This document shows positions 11,071 through 22,400 of a stretch of 64,000 nucleotides of DNA, piece by piece. Position 1 is the first letter of the stretch. Every line of letters begins with the position of its first letter. Made by a program: the position numbers and the translations under genes. The stretch spans positions 1,302,001-1,366,000 of the forward strand of contig NJPS01000031.1 in NCBI GenBank assembly GCA_002946415.1. The letters run 5' to 3'. Source of the stretch: Rutstroemia sp. NJR-2017a BVV2 (taxonomy: Eukaryota > Ascomycota > Leotiomycetes > Helotiales > Rutstroemiaceae). The notes under the pieces are model-generated. The model was not told the DNA's origin and did not search any database. It was given only the letters and a program-made list of their open reading frames with translations.

Positions 11071-12710
11071 TCACGACCGCGAAGGACTCCCATCCCTCGC
11101 CCTCTGACTATCACTCCTAGCCCTCCGACTCGCACTCCTATCGCGCTGAGCCACCGCATCACTGTAACTCGGTATCGGCGGCGTATTGCCCCTCCTCAAC
11201 ATTGGCGACCTTTCGCTATCCGTGCTTGCTCTTGGACTTCCTGTCGTTGAAGTATGCGGACTCGTATATTCCGGTGGTGGTTGCGCATGATCATTAACTC
11301 CCAATCCCCCATGTGTCGTAATCCCTGATGTCTCGTTCGCTGTACTGTTCGATGGCCCGCCAGTGTTTTCGTTTGAGGGAATGTGTATAAGTTGTGCTAA
11401 GGAGATATCTGTGGGTGACCGTACTGGACCAGGACTTGTGGGTGGTCCATGCCTAAAGTTGCCACTTCGTGTTCGGCCATGTCTTGGATCAGGATATTGA
11501 CCATGACTGCTCTGAGCTCCATCACGTCCAGCCTCGAGAAGAATGCTACCCTGTTCACTACCGTATGGTGGTGGTGGTGCAAGACTACCAGTCATTGGAG
11601 CCAATCCCCACTTCTTGACGTTCGCCTCGATGAATACAAAGCCCGATTGTCCAAAATTCACATGTACCGTGCAAGGTCCGTTTGCGCCTACAGCTGGGAA
11701 CAGATTCTGTGACTTGAGCCCATGTGCAACGTCCTCAAGCTTCTTTCCATTTCGAGTAAAGAAGATTGTTCCAGTTCGCGGCCGGTAGCCGACTCCGATA
11801 ACATCTCCTTGAACGTATTGTGGTCCGTATGTTGGTCCGCTAAAGGGCTGGTTAAATCTTCGATGTCCAGTCGAGGTATAAGCTACAGAGTATTTGTGCC
11901 ACCCTACAATATGTCAGCGATTATATCCACGCATGTCCACAACACCATCCTGTCAACATACCAGGTAACCTGAACAAAGGATAGGGCTTCGTGGCGACTC
12001 CAATGCTAATCAACGTTGATTCCGGCTTATCGTAGATCTTCGATTCCCAATAGTAGACCTCATTCTGTTTCGGTACTGGTAGGTTCGTGAGAGTGCAGCA
12101 TTCGCTATCAAAGAATTCAATCTCTGTCCTTGCTTCCACAAAACAATTCGCAATCTCCAATTCTGGTTCAAACTCCCAAGCTGAGACTCCCTTTTCCTGA
12201 ATTGCCAAGTATTGTGATAACGAGATGTCTGTTGGTAACGAATCCGGAGGATTGGACTGTATAAAAGCTTGGGACAGATTAGTGTCATCACCGGTACAAA
12301 GCCACGAGAGAATGGGTACCTTTCGCTCTCAAATATTCCGTCCTCTGCAAATCATCCATCTCCTCCAAGGCCTCAGCCTCTTCCCTTGCGAAAGCCTGCT
12401 CATCGTCATATTCTCCCGGCCTTCCGATCCGATCCAACAGAATGCGGCCACTGCTCGTATATTTAAAGAAATAGACAATCAAAAAGATGAAAGCGATCAG
12501 AATGGCCGAGCCAAAGGAACTTAATAACCCTATCACCACCCCGTTGATCGTTGAGCCATTACTCGATTGTACCTGTACATTGTCGCTTGTCGCGGGGATG
12601 GCTGCACCAACACCTTGAATCGCAGGACCTGGTCTGGCTATCGATGTTTGCGTCGAAGGTAGAACCGAGGTCGCGAATGTTGCTTGTTGCATCCCCCGCA
12701 GAACCTCCAT
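11071..12710 (-). CDS. SSH4-like SPRY-domain, PPxY-bearing ubiquitin-ligase adaptor
   Basis: On the minus strand the exons are 12710-12320, 12267-11962 and 11903-11071, giving 509 residues. A short lumenal N-terminus precedes one membrane span at about 57-82. A region with PTDISLSQYLAIQEKGVSAWEF comes next, then a SPRY domain with YWESKIYDKPESTLISIGVAT and GDVIGVGYRPRTGTIFFTRNG. Two PPxY motifs follow: PPPPY at 342-346 and PPPEY at 441-445. The tail is Ser/Arg-rich. This is the architecture of yeast Ssh4/Ear1, endosomal/vacuolar membrane adaptors that recruit the Rsp5 (Nedd4) ligase through PPxY to ubiquitinate membrane proteins. The ATG at 12710 is the first in frame. The acceptor at 12268 was chosen over a nearer AG because only it keeps frame and restores the conserved AFIQSNPP segment. 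Confidence 0.88.
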
Positions 12711-14156
12711 CGTCAAACGGCTGCCTTATCGTACAATGCTCTCAGGTCGTCTTTGCTCTCGAATGAAGATCGCAGGTAGTTGAGTGCCAACCAATGATGA
12801 AGATTAATCCAGCCCGATATACTCGGCCAGCCAGAGTAATTGTGTTAATGCTCGATGGGGGTCGAAGGGGGGTAAATGGATCGAACGTAAAGCGAAAAAA
12901 GTTGTCTCGTGTGTTGTTGTAGAAGGTTGGTAAATGTGAGGGAAGTGGAGAACGACTGGTTTAAGAAAGGTCGTACTCCCGTGAGGGTGGAGGAGGATGC
13001 GATGGTCTGATGGACGCTTGCGGGCTAGGATGGATGCTGATTTGTTATTGGCGACTTTAACCTTAGTGGCGAGAGGCTGAGGTTTTTCTTGTTTTGAGGG
13101 CACGTCCGACTTCTGTAATTATTCAGAACTCATTCCTGCGAGATATTTGGTTTAGAGGAATATATTGCATGTAGAAAGGACTGTCGTGTGCAAAGGAACG
13201 TTGTCCTTTCTTCGAAGGTTGTTCTTTCTTTGGAGGTGTGGCTTTGGGAGTATTGAAATGTGCTGAGGTTCTCCCTCGCTTTGTAAATGGCTCTAGGCAG
13301 TGAGTAATTGTTTTGGCTGGTCGGAAGTAACACGGTGACTGGTTTCACCTGAGTTAGAACTATATCCGTCAAGAACAAAATGAGTAGTTTCAATTTTTCA
13401 ATTTTTCAATTCTTCTCCTTTCTTTCTTTAGTTCGTCCTTTCTTGAAGATATATAATTCCTTACTGCGCAGGAAGGGAAGGGCCTCGAAAATTCGTGATG
13501 AAATTTTAATGGGATTCCCGCCTAGCGATCATCACCGAGGAATACCAGGAACGTTTACATCATCATCATCCTCCGGAGCTCACCACAACCCTCACTCGCA
13601 TCATAAACCACCATTCACCAAATCGCCGGGAAACCCGACGAATATCGTACCCAATGATAGCATACTCCCAAAATCCATGTCATTTCGCACCTGCATACGA
13701 GTACTCTTCCTAGGAATATCATCTGATTGTGCATCACAGGCGCATAAAGTTCTTACATGTTTTCATGCTTTCATACTCAGCCAAAGGACCATCTGATAAG
13801 ATGCCCATGTCTCAAACACACCTCAGATTCATGCGCACCCGTGGCCATAAGCCTCCTCATTGCGTAGCCGTATTCTAGGCTCCTATCTCTCTTCGTCTTT
13901 AAATACCATTCTTCATATGTACTTTTGCAGAATTTATTGAGATGGATAAGTATCCATTTCTGTGGTTAATTTGGGGTTAGGTCAGCCAAAAGCAGAAGCT
14001 CTCAGTATCATTGAAGATGGCTAACAGAGCTTGGCACAATGAACTGAAGTAATGTCATTATGTTGTTGATCGAAAGGTGTACATTTACTTATGGTTATTA
14101 TCTGTTCTCCGTCTGAAGCGTCTCCTGCGCTCAAAATTCCTGTTCCCAATCCACTC
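12711..14156. other. Intergenic region upstream of the SSH4-like gene
   Basis: No recognisable gene. It contains the promoter of the SSH4-like gene. A small (CAT)n run lies around 13558-13572, inside an unconvincing open frame (13380-13796). Several short open frames on both strands have no family similarity. Confidence 0.5.
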
Positions 14157-14963
14157 TCAGTCTCTGCCTCCATCCACCTCAAGACACCTCACAGCCTCCC
14201 TCACTCTCCTCCTCTCACACTCCATCCCTAAAACTCTCCTTCTTAACATCAATCCACCATCCTTATCAAAATTCTTTCCTCTCCTCCTCGTACACTTCTT
14301 CCTCGCAATTTCTACCAACTCCCGATCCATCTGACCATCCATCAAACCAGCCCTCACCATCTCTTTCTCCACCCACTCCCACTCCCACTCCTCCCCAACC
14401 GACCGCCCCCTATTTTTCAATCTTGCCGTCACTACCTTCTTCAACCTCCCCTCCAATCTCCGCAGGAAAACCCCTCTTCCAGCCCTCAATCCCTCCGGCC
14501 TCAAAATGCGCAGTTTTTCTCTCCAGTATCTCTTATTCTTTGCTTCGAGTGGTTTCTTCACGATACGATAGTCGCGAAGAGCGCGCAGACAGCCAGAGCG
14601 CGGACTACCATGCTTGGTATTACTTTTAGTAACAGGATCCGGTGAATGAACTCTGTTGGCAGGATTGTAGATTGTCAAACCAGGGATGTGACATTCAATT
14701 TTGATGGTGGCAGGTGGGGTTGATTTGTCGAATGGTAGGGGATGTCTGGGAGTGTCGAGCGTGTCGACGGTTTCTGTGATATACTTTCTTAAGGTGTTGA
14801 TATTGGTGATTCCGCTGTCGTTGTCACCGGCCGCGATGACGTTCTCGACGTAATGCATGATGTTATCTCGACGGCAAAATGGATTGTAAGAGGTGAGTGG
14901 CGTTGCGGCGTTGATGATAGGCATTATGCCCAGCGTGCCGCATATATATTGATAGAGACCCAT
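14157..14963 (-). CDS. Unrecognised basic protein with signal-like N-terminus
   Basis: A single uninterrupted frame of 268 codons starts at the ATG at 14963 (MGLYQYICGTLG). The first 30 residues are hydrophobic and could be a signal peptide or anchor. A middle part (ITETVDTLDTPRHPLPFD, IKIECHIPGLTIYNP) looks like a folded region. The C-terminal half is strongly basic and helical, with many Arg/Lys/Glu (for example GRGVFLRRLEGRLKKVVTAR). I recognise no family. The length, lack of internal stops and composition favour a real gene, but an intron-free orphan of this size could also be chance or a decayed gene. Confidence 0.45.
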   Translation of the reverse strand: MGLYQYICGTLGIMPIINAATPLTSYNPFCRRDNIMHYVENVIAAGDNDSGITNINTLRKYITETVDTLDTPRHPLPFDKSTPPATIKIECHIPGLTIYNPANRVHSPDPVTKSNTKHGSPRSGCLRALRDYRIVKKPLEAKNKRYWREKLRILRPEGLRAGRGVFLRRLEGRLKKVVTARLKNRGRSVGEEWEWEWVEKEMVRAGLMDGQMDRELVEIARKKCTRRRGKNFDKDGGLMLRRRVLGMECERRRVREAVRCLEVDGGRD

Positions 14964-15890
14964 CAAAGGAATCTATTCAGAGGGCTGGTCAGTTGCGGGT
15001 CATTATTGTGGAGGGGCGGATGTGAATACAATATTAAAGAGACGGGACTCACTTCTTCAATTGAGGCAAAGGGGATGAAACGCATTTATGACGAAGTAAT
15101 TGAGACTTTTCGACCAAGGAAATGTGACGAATGTGGCTTTTCTATTTCTTCGAAGATAGCACGATAGAATTGGTATTCGCAGACGCGGAATTGTCGACAG
15201 CCAGTTCAGCAGAGAAGTGTTTCAGTATCCCGAATTATAGTTACGGAAAATAAACAAAAGGAAAGAAAATCTCTACTCCATTTTCTTCATATTGTACAGC
15301 TAAGATGTCTATTGTTGCCTAGCCATTAAAGTTACCGTAGATGTGAGTGAATATTCGGTTTCAGGGAAAGCTAAGTGTCACCTGAATAGAAGTTATTCAA
15401 AATGAGGAGTTAGGATTGTTCGCGTCGAAGGTGAATTTTTCGCGCCGTACGGGATCGGATGGAAGTGATGAAGAGGAACATGTTAAATTCATAACAGAGA
15501 CGATAAACTTACTTACAGCTACTAGCAATCAATCTGTGAGAGTTTTCTCTTGGTTTAGACACTGTAATACGACTATGGTGATGAGATGGGATAGGGGTGA
15601 CGTTCGCTTATTCACGAATAGGTTTGGATTAATCAATTACTGGAGTAGACAACCATATATATGGAAATATATAGAATCAAATATAATATATTCACAATAA
15701 ATTTTATTGATAACACACACGGAAAGATATATCAAGTGAATTGAAATAAATTCGAACTGCTAAAACCACAATAGAAGAGAACATTTCCCAAATGGGAAAA
15801 AATGAAGTACAAAGAACTGAAAAGTACTGCTTACCTCCAAATCACCACCTACCTCTCCTACCTCTTAGAACAACCAGATGATGCTTGATC
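14964..15890. other. Intergenic, A/T-rich
   Basis: Contains the promoter of the 268-residue orphan gene and the 3' region of the next minus-strand gene. From about 15590 to 15780 it is markedly A/T-rich (ATATATGGAAATATATAGAAT near 15655). No gene was recognised. Confidence 0.5.
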
Positions 15891-17480
15891 TCACCTTCTT
15901 TGTCTTTTCCTGAGAACTGGAGCAGAGGAATCCATCGCCAATACATTACCATCTAACTCAAACTCCGAGTCTGAATCATCGCTATCATCTTGACGACTTC
16001 TCCTCCTCTTTGATGAAGTCTTCCTAGCTGGTCTACTCTCGGCCGGCTCATTGGCATTCCGCTCCGCTCTCCCTTGTTTCGTCCTTACATGTTTGTTGCC
16101 TGCAATATACACTTCCAGGTTGTTGAGATGTTTATCGATTGTGTTGCCACCGCGCTTACTACGAATTGCCCGGCGAGCGGCTGGCTCGGCTCGGATATGT
16201 TCTTTAGTTAGCTTGTAGCTGAGGGTTTCCTCGTATCTATAAGGATTACTGAATTGGTCCCACCCAGGCTGGTTATTGATGTAGTCCTGAACAATGTTTC
16301 GCATTTCTGGGTTATCTCTGGTTACAGCCATCCGGTTCTTCTTCTCGTTGGGGAATACGCGTGTGTCGGGCTGGATGTTAAAGTCTTTGCAGAGTTGAGG
16401 GAAGTCGATCATCTTCTCAAAGCAGTAAAGATGCATATATCCGGCGTTGTTGTATGGGTCTAGATTGAGATCGTTGCTTGACCAAGACTGCTCATCAAAT
16501 GCCACTCTGTAGTGTCCTTTGTGGATGGTTCCATTGGGCACGGGGCAATCAACGTAGCGGCATTTATCAGAATGTTCCGTTGCATATCGTGCTGCGGAAT
16601 CAGCTGGCACAGATTGAACCCACATGATAAGCCCCGACGACTTGGTGTCGTACTTCCCGTGTGCTACGTGACCTGGATGATTGCCCAGGTACTGCATTAG
16701 GAGCTCTTGTGTAAATTTGATGTCAGGTAATAGTTCACCATCAGCAGTATACCGAAACGGGTGTACGCCAAGGTGATTCTTAATTCCCCAACTCTGAGGA
16801 CGGTGTGGAAGTTTGTCGTAAACCTTTGTGGCATCAAATGATTGAATATTGGCGGGACGTCCGTTCTTGCCAGCCGTTTTAAGGTTGGGCTTGACCCAAG
16901 GTTTCAAAGGATTTTTAACCGGTCTGATGGGGCTCCGCGGGCTTGCTTTCACCGCTGGCGCTACTGAGGTGACTGACCTCCGTTTCGAAATGCCGTAGGG
17001 ATTTATTTGAGTCCGCTGGTTTAAGGCCAATCGAAGTGCTTCTGTGACGTGAGGTCCCAATGGATAGCCCACTTGATCGATTACACGCAGAGGCAGCGTT
17101 GGGCTTGGAAACTGAGCCAAGATAGGGTGTCGGTAAGCTGCAGGTTCATGGAAATTGGGAAGAAAGTCGAAAGTTCGCGGTTCCCAGGTGGTGGGCGAAT
17201 CTGGTGGCGGATACTCATACATGGAAGGTTCGCCGCTTGGAGAGTTGTCTGGTGAGGGTTTTGGTGTGACTGTTGCCAAGTTAGCATTAGCCGGGTGGGA
17301 ATACTCAGCTTGAAGGTTTATATTCCCTGCCAAGAGTGCATTAAAATCAGTCTCTTGGAGATTTTGGTAGTCAGAGGGCTGAGGATGAGCTTGCTCCCAG
17401 AAGCCCTCATATTGCCCAGTGGGATAAACTTCGTGTTGCATGTCGGGAAACCCATGGGGAAGGTGAGGATAGTCTGACAT
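15891..17480 (-). CDS. Unrecognised 529-residue protein with a C/H cluster
   Basis: One exon, 529 residues, from the ATG at 17480 (MSDYPHLPHGFP). The frame stays open upstream to 17819, but that part looks like leader (low-complexity Phe/Leu). Residues 1-270 are Pro/Ser/Asn-rich and probably disordered. Residues about 270-460 look globular. They contain C-x4-C (KCRYVDCP, about 305) and H-x2-C (MHLYCF, about 352), separated by about 37 residues, a spacing reminiscent of PARP-type zinc fingers. The C-terminus has KRRRSRQDDSDDSDSEFELD and a final KRQRR, consistent with a nuclear protein. Function unknown; a chromatin or nucleic-acid role is only a guess from composition. Confidence 0.7.
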   Translation of the reverse strand: MSDYPHLPHGFPDMQHEVYPTGQYEGFWEQAHPQPSDYQNLQETDFNALLAGNINLQAEYSHPANANLATVTPKPSPDNSPSGEPSMYEYPPPDSPTTWEPRTFDFLPNFHEPAAYRHPILAQFPSPTLPLRVIDQVGYPLGPHVTEALRLALNQRTQINPYGISKRRSVTSVAPAVKASPRSPIRPVKNPLKPWVKPNLKTAGKNGRPANIQSFDATKVYDKLPHRPQSWGIKNHLGVHPFRYTADGELLPDIKFTQELLMQYLGNHPGHVAHGKYDTKSSGLIMWVQSVPADSAARYATEHSDKCRYVDCPVPNGTIHKGHYRVAFDEQSWSSNDLNLDPYNNAGYMHLYCFEKMIDFPQLCKDFNIQPDTRVFPNEKKNRMAVTRDNPEMRNIVQDYINNQPGWDQFSNPYRYEETLSYKLTKEHIRAEPAARRAIRSKRGGNTIDKHLNNLEVYIAGNKHVRTKQGRAERNANEPAESRPARKTSSKRRRSRQDDSDDSDSEFELDGNVLAMDSSAPVLRKRQRR

Positions 17481-19482
17481 TGTTCTGTGTGCTAGCAGCG
17501 CTGCTGAACTAGGTTCGGTAGGATTTTTTGGTTTGTTGAATATGATGCGACTTAGTCGTCTTGTGTTGAACAACGATTGAATACGTTGAATCAAAGGAAT
17601 ATTGAACAGAATTCGAAGTAAGACTTTGGGAAAATATTTGTTGAACATTCTCACAATGGGATTGTTCAGTCGAATACTTATAAGAAGACAGTCTTTGTTT
17701 GATGTTATCCTGCAGATAGCACAAAGAAAGAAGAAGACACAAAGGAAATATATAAAGAAGATGTAGGCGTTGTTCCCAGAGAACAAAGAAAACAATAAGA
17801 CTTGTTTCCTACAGAACAACGACAGGACAACATCGAAAGAAATGCCTCGTTACCTGATGTTCCCAGGCATTGTCGTGTCCATACTCCCCATCTTGAGCAG
17901 TGTGTATGTGAACCCACCCCGATATGCAGCTCTTGGGCGAGCATCTCATATGCGCCATGGTCCTTGAGGCGCATGCGATATTGACATATCGATTAGGAAC
18001 GAATGAGAGCCTGCTTCTTGGACGTTAGCCATAGTGTCCGTAGCTCAAGGAATCAAGCCAACAAAATGCGAAATGAGAGACAAATATCAGAAGGTCTCCA
18101 AGATAATCAACACACAGCACGAGGCCATTCAGAACAGGTCTGTGTATCTTATGGTATATCATCATGATGTCAAGTTGTCGCAGTAGCAAGTGGACTAGGC
18201 AGATAAAGGAATATGATGAAGTAAAAATAAACATACCTTGAACAAAGACATGGCTTTGAAGATGTTGCTATCCTGTCGTCTCAACCATTGATCTATGTAT
18301 AGATATATAGATTGACAATGGATTGAAGCGCGCGGTCCCTCTTGAGGACCATATTTGAGCAAACTCCATTGCTCAACGAGTAGGAAGGTAAACAAGAGTA
18401 AGGACATCAATTCACCAGGGCTGCTGTGCTTCGCAGCTCAAGAATAAATTTGGGGAGCCCTCTGAATTCTCCATGATTTGAAAAGAGAAGAGGAATATTT
18501 TCGATGCAAAATGTAAAGAAATTTTTTCTTTGTAGACAAATTTTGTCGAAAAGCTTTAAGGGTTCTGAACACGAGGTCCGTGCACTTCGAATAGCTCGGG
18601 CTCGGAGCTCTCCAGGCCGTGCTGCTGTCAAAATGGGCAGCCACGTGAGTGGCTTTCTTAGCAGGCACGGCAGGCCGGGAGGTGGTATGCTCATGGACAT
18701 GGAGGAGGCAGATATGACTTCATCTGGAGCAAGAACAGGTTCTTCGCTTTGCAGATATCCGAGATTCCAAATCGGCAGTTTGCGATTCCCGGTTCGCATG
18801 CAGCTTTCAACCCTCTCACCTCCAGCACGACAACTCGAGTCAAATTCAACCCCACCCCACTACCAGCATCCATACGAAGTACCAAGTACAGTACTTGTCC
18901 TGACTGACTGTACTGTGCCAATCCACTCCACTAACCTAGAATTGAACAAGTCGGACGAAGATTCGTCTGGTCCGGTACCCTTGTCCAACCCTCCTGACTG
19001 TGTACTCTTCCTTTACGAAGGGCAAAAGGCAGAGGAGAGGCAAAGGCGAAAGACAATGGCCCAGACCGGTACAGTACAACCGCACCGAGAGTACACACAA
19101 GCTACAGGCGGTGGAAGATCAACGGCAGGGTCGTGACGAGCTTATGATCTTCAAGTCATCCATTCATTATTCATATTCAGTATGCTATGCTTTCGACTTT
19201 CCCCGAAATCCGCTGTACGGACGATGTTGATCTTTCTTCGTACTTAGGTAGCATTCAAATCCAAATAACCACAATCAAGTTATCCATTTTTCTACCTTCT
19301 TTCTTTACCGTCCGTAATTCTCTCTTTTCGACGTTTGTGCTCCCAACCCTTTGCGATACGCTACCTAATTCCTTCTTGAAGACCTCATTCGAACATCCAA
19401 CTTTGCGACTTTCTTTAAAATCCCCTGCTGCTCCGATTCCTGCATTGATACTGCTCGTTCATCCTTACGAAATAAACCCACG
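17481..19482. other. 2-kb intergenic region, promoters of two divergent genes
   Basis: Separates the 529-residue orphan (-) from the CPS1/DIP2 gene (+). Several short open frames (one of 210 codons at 18504-19136) have no recognisable similarity. The right part has GTAC-rich stretches (AGTACCAAGTACAGTACTTG at about 18880) and a CT-rich leader just before 19483. A long 5' UTR or upstream exon is possible. Confidence 0.5.
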
Positions 19483-22400
19483 ATGGCAGAGAACAACCCG
19501 GAGCTGCAGGCAAAACTGCAAGAGTTAGAGCATGAATTGGAGGTTAGTGAAGGCCTCTCCAAAACACGGAGGATTCGTTTTGGTTACGTCGCGTGCGCTT
19601 CCTTTTACCAGGTGCTTGCAGGATGACATGCCGTGGTAGATGAAATAATTCTGTAGAACTTCATTGCTAATCAAGCTTTTCCGCAGGAAGGAGATATTAC
19701 AGAGAAAGGGTATAGCCATTTTGCGATCTAGCAGCCATTCGAAATCTTCTCTGGCTAACCGTATGTGACTCCTGGGCAGATATCAAAAGCGACGCACATT
19801 CCTCCTTTCACAATACCTGGGCGCCTCCCCGATAGCCGCAGAGCTGAAAGGGCTGCGCATACACACTCCTGATGACAGCATACATCCTTCGAACGATGGC
19901 TCGCGGACCGCATCCCTCGCTGCTCTCAATTCCAACTCGAGAGGTGTTAGCGGCAGTGAAGCTCACCCCCAACAATACTACGGTGCATCTGCATCTCCAG
20001 TTCGAACCGGTACAATGGCGAGTGATACTGGAAGTTTTGGGGCAAACAGAGGACAAGATGGGCGGACATTCTCCTACGCAGGCAGACCTTCCGATCTGAG
20101 GCTGGCGGTACACAATCCAAACCAGAGACATAGTTCTTACAGTCGGGACTCTTCGTATATGCCTGGATCACCAAACCATGGAGAAACTTCACAGGATCGT
20201 GTGGGCGAGCCAAGTATGACAATGGGGTCAATGACTTCCGGCACAAATTATGCGTTCAATCCGACGCAGCAGGCAGGCTACACGGAACACCCACAAGATG
20301 TTTATGACCAAAGCCACGGAGCAACTATGATGGACTCGCATGGCACCATGCTTGGTGAATCGCAACAAGGCTATTTCTCTGACTTCGCGGGGCAGCAAGG
20401 GTACGAACATAACGGACCAGATTCGTACGGCGGTGGACCGCACAGATACTCATCCAGCGACGCATTCTCCCCGACAGCAGCTATGGCTCCGCCAATGCTG
20501 ACTACCAACGATCTGCCTCCGCCTGCTGCGCTGGAATATCAAATGCCTCTGGAACCTCGAGATGTGCCATTTGCCGTATATGATCCGCACGACACAAGCA
20601 CCCCGATGTCTAAATTTGATAACATCGCCGCAGTTCTTCGACACCGAGGCAAGGCCAATGCTAAGATGCCGGCATACTGGGTGTTGGATAACAAGGGGAA
20701 AGAGATCGCTTCTATTACTTGGGAAAAGCTTACCAGCCGAGCTGAGAAGGTCGCGCAAGTCATCAGGGACAAAAGTTCCTTATACAGAGGTGATCGAGTT
20801 GCTTTAATATATCGCGACTCTGAAATTATCGATTTTGCAATCGCTCTTCTGGGTTGCTTTATAGCTGGGGTGGTAGCAGTGCCGATTAATGACTTAGAAG
20901 ACTATACGAAGCTTAACCTAATTCTAACCTCTACGCAAGCACATCTAGCCCTTACTACCGACAATAATTTGAAGGCTTTTCAGCGCGACATCACGACTCA
21001 GAAGCTCAATTGGCCAAGAGGAGTGGAATGGTGGAAGACGAATGAATTTGGGAGTTGGCATCCTAAGAAGAAAGACGATGCGCCTCCATTAACTGTACCG
21101 GATTTGGCATACATTGAGTTCTCCCGAGCCCCAACAGGTGATCTGCGTGGAGTGGTTATGAGCCATCGTACAATCATGCATCAGATGGCATGCTTGAGTG
21201 CTATTATATCTACTGTGCCATCTGGTGCACATGGTGACACTTTCAATCCCGGCCTAAGAGATAAAAACGGAAGGCTGATGGCAGGCTCAAGTAACCATGG
21301 TGAAATTTTACTATCGTATCTGGACCCACGGCAGGGCATAGGCATGATTTTAGGGGTTCTCCTAACAGTATATGGTGGTCACACAACGGTCTGGTTGGAG
21401 AGTAAGGCCGTCGAAACACCTGGTCTTTATGCACATCTTATCACTAAATACAGAGCGACACTCATGGTTGCTGATTATCCTGGCCTTAAACGAGCGGCAT
21501 ATAATTATCAACAGGATCCTATGACGACTCGAAATTTCAAAAAAGGCATGGAGCCCAACTTCAAGGATGTGAAGTTGTGTCTAATTGATACTTTGACCGT
21601 TGACAGCGAATTCCATGAAGTTCTAGCGGACCGATGGTTAAGGCCGATGCGTAATCCACGAGCACGAGAATTGGTCGCGCCAATGCTGTGCCTTCCAGAA
21701 CACGGTGGTATGGTCATCAGTATGCGCGATTGGCTGGGAGGGGAGGAACGGATGGGATGTCCGTTAAAGCTAGATATAGGCTCCGATGACGATTCAATCG
21801 AGGAGAAACCAGAGGAGAAAGAAAAGTCTACCGGAAATGGGTTCGGAAGTCTCATTGGAGGTGGCACAGTGGCTCCAACGGAACAAAAAGGAAGAACCGA
21901 ACTCAGTGAAGTCCTTTTGGATCGAGAGGCACTAAAGACCAATGAGGTTGTTGTCGTTGCCATAGGTGAAGAAGCGCGCAAAAAGGCTGGCAGTGAGCCG
22001 GGGACTGTACGTGTGGGCGCATTCGGCTTCCCTATACCTGATGCGACTCTTGCAGTAGTAGACCCAGAAACCGGCCTTCTTGCCTCGCCACATTCCGTAG
22101 GAGAAATCTGGGTGGACTCCCCTTCGCTCTCTGGAGGTTTTTGGGCACTACCCAAACACACCGAACAGATTTTCCACGCTAGACCTTACAAGTTCGAACA
22201 GGGCGATCCTACTCCAATGATGGTTGAACCTGAATTCCTCCGTACAGGTCTACTCGGCACTGTCATTGAAGGAAAAGTGTTCGTTTTGGGCCTCTACGAA
22301 GACCGACTCCGTCAAAAAGTTGAGTGGGTCGAGCATGGCCATGAAGTGGCTGAGCATCGTTACTTCTTTGTGCAACATATCATAGTAAGTATCATGAAGA

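Noticed and set aside
18504..19136. 210-codon open frame upstream of the DIP2 homologue
   Set aside because: No family similarity, mixed low-complexity composition, no matching intron or signal features; it overlaps the probable promoter and leader.
21508..22161. 217-codon minus-strand open frame
   Set aside because: Antisense to the first AMP-binding domain of the DIP2 homologue; Ser/Pro-rich shadow.
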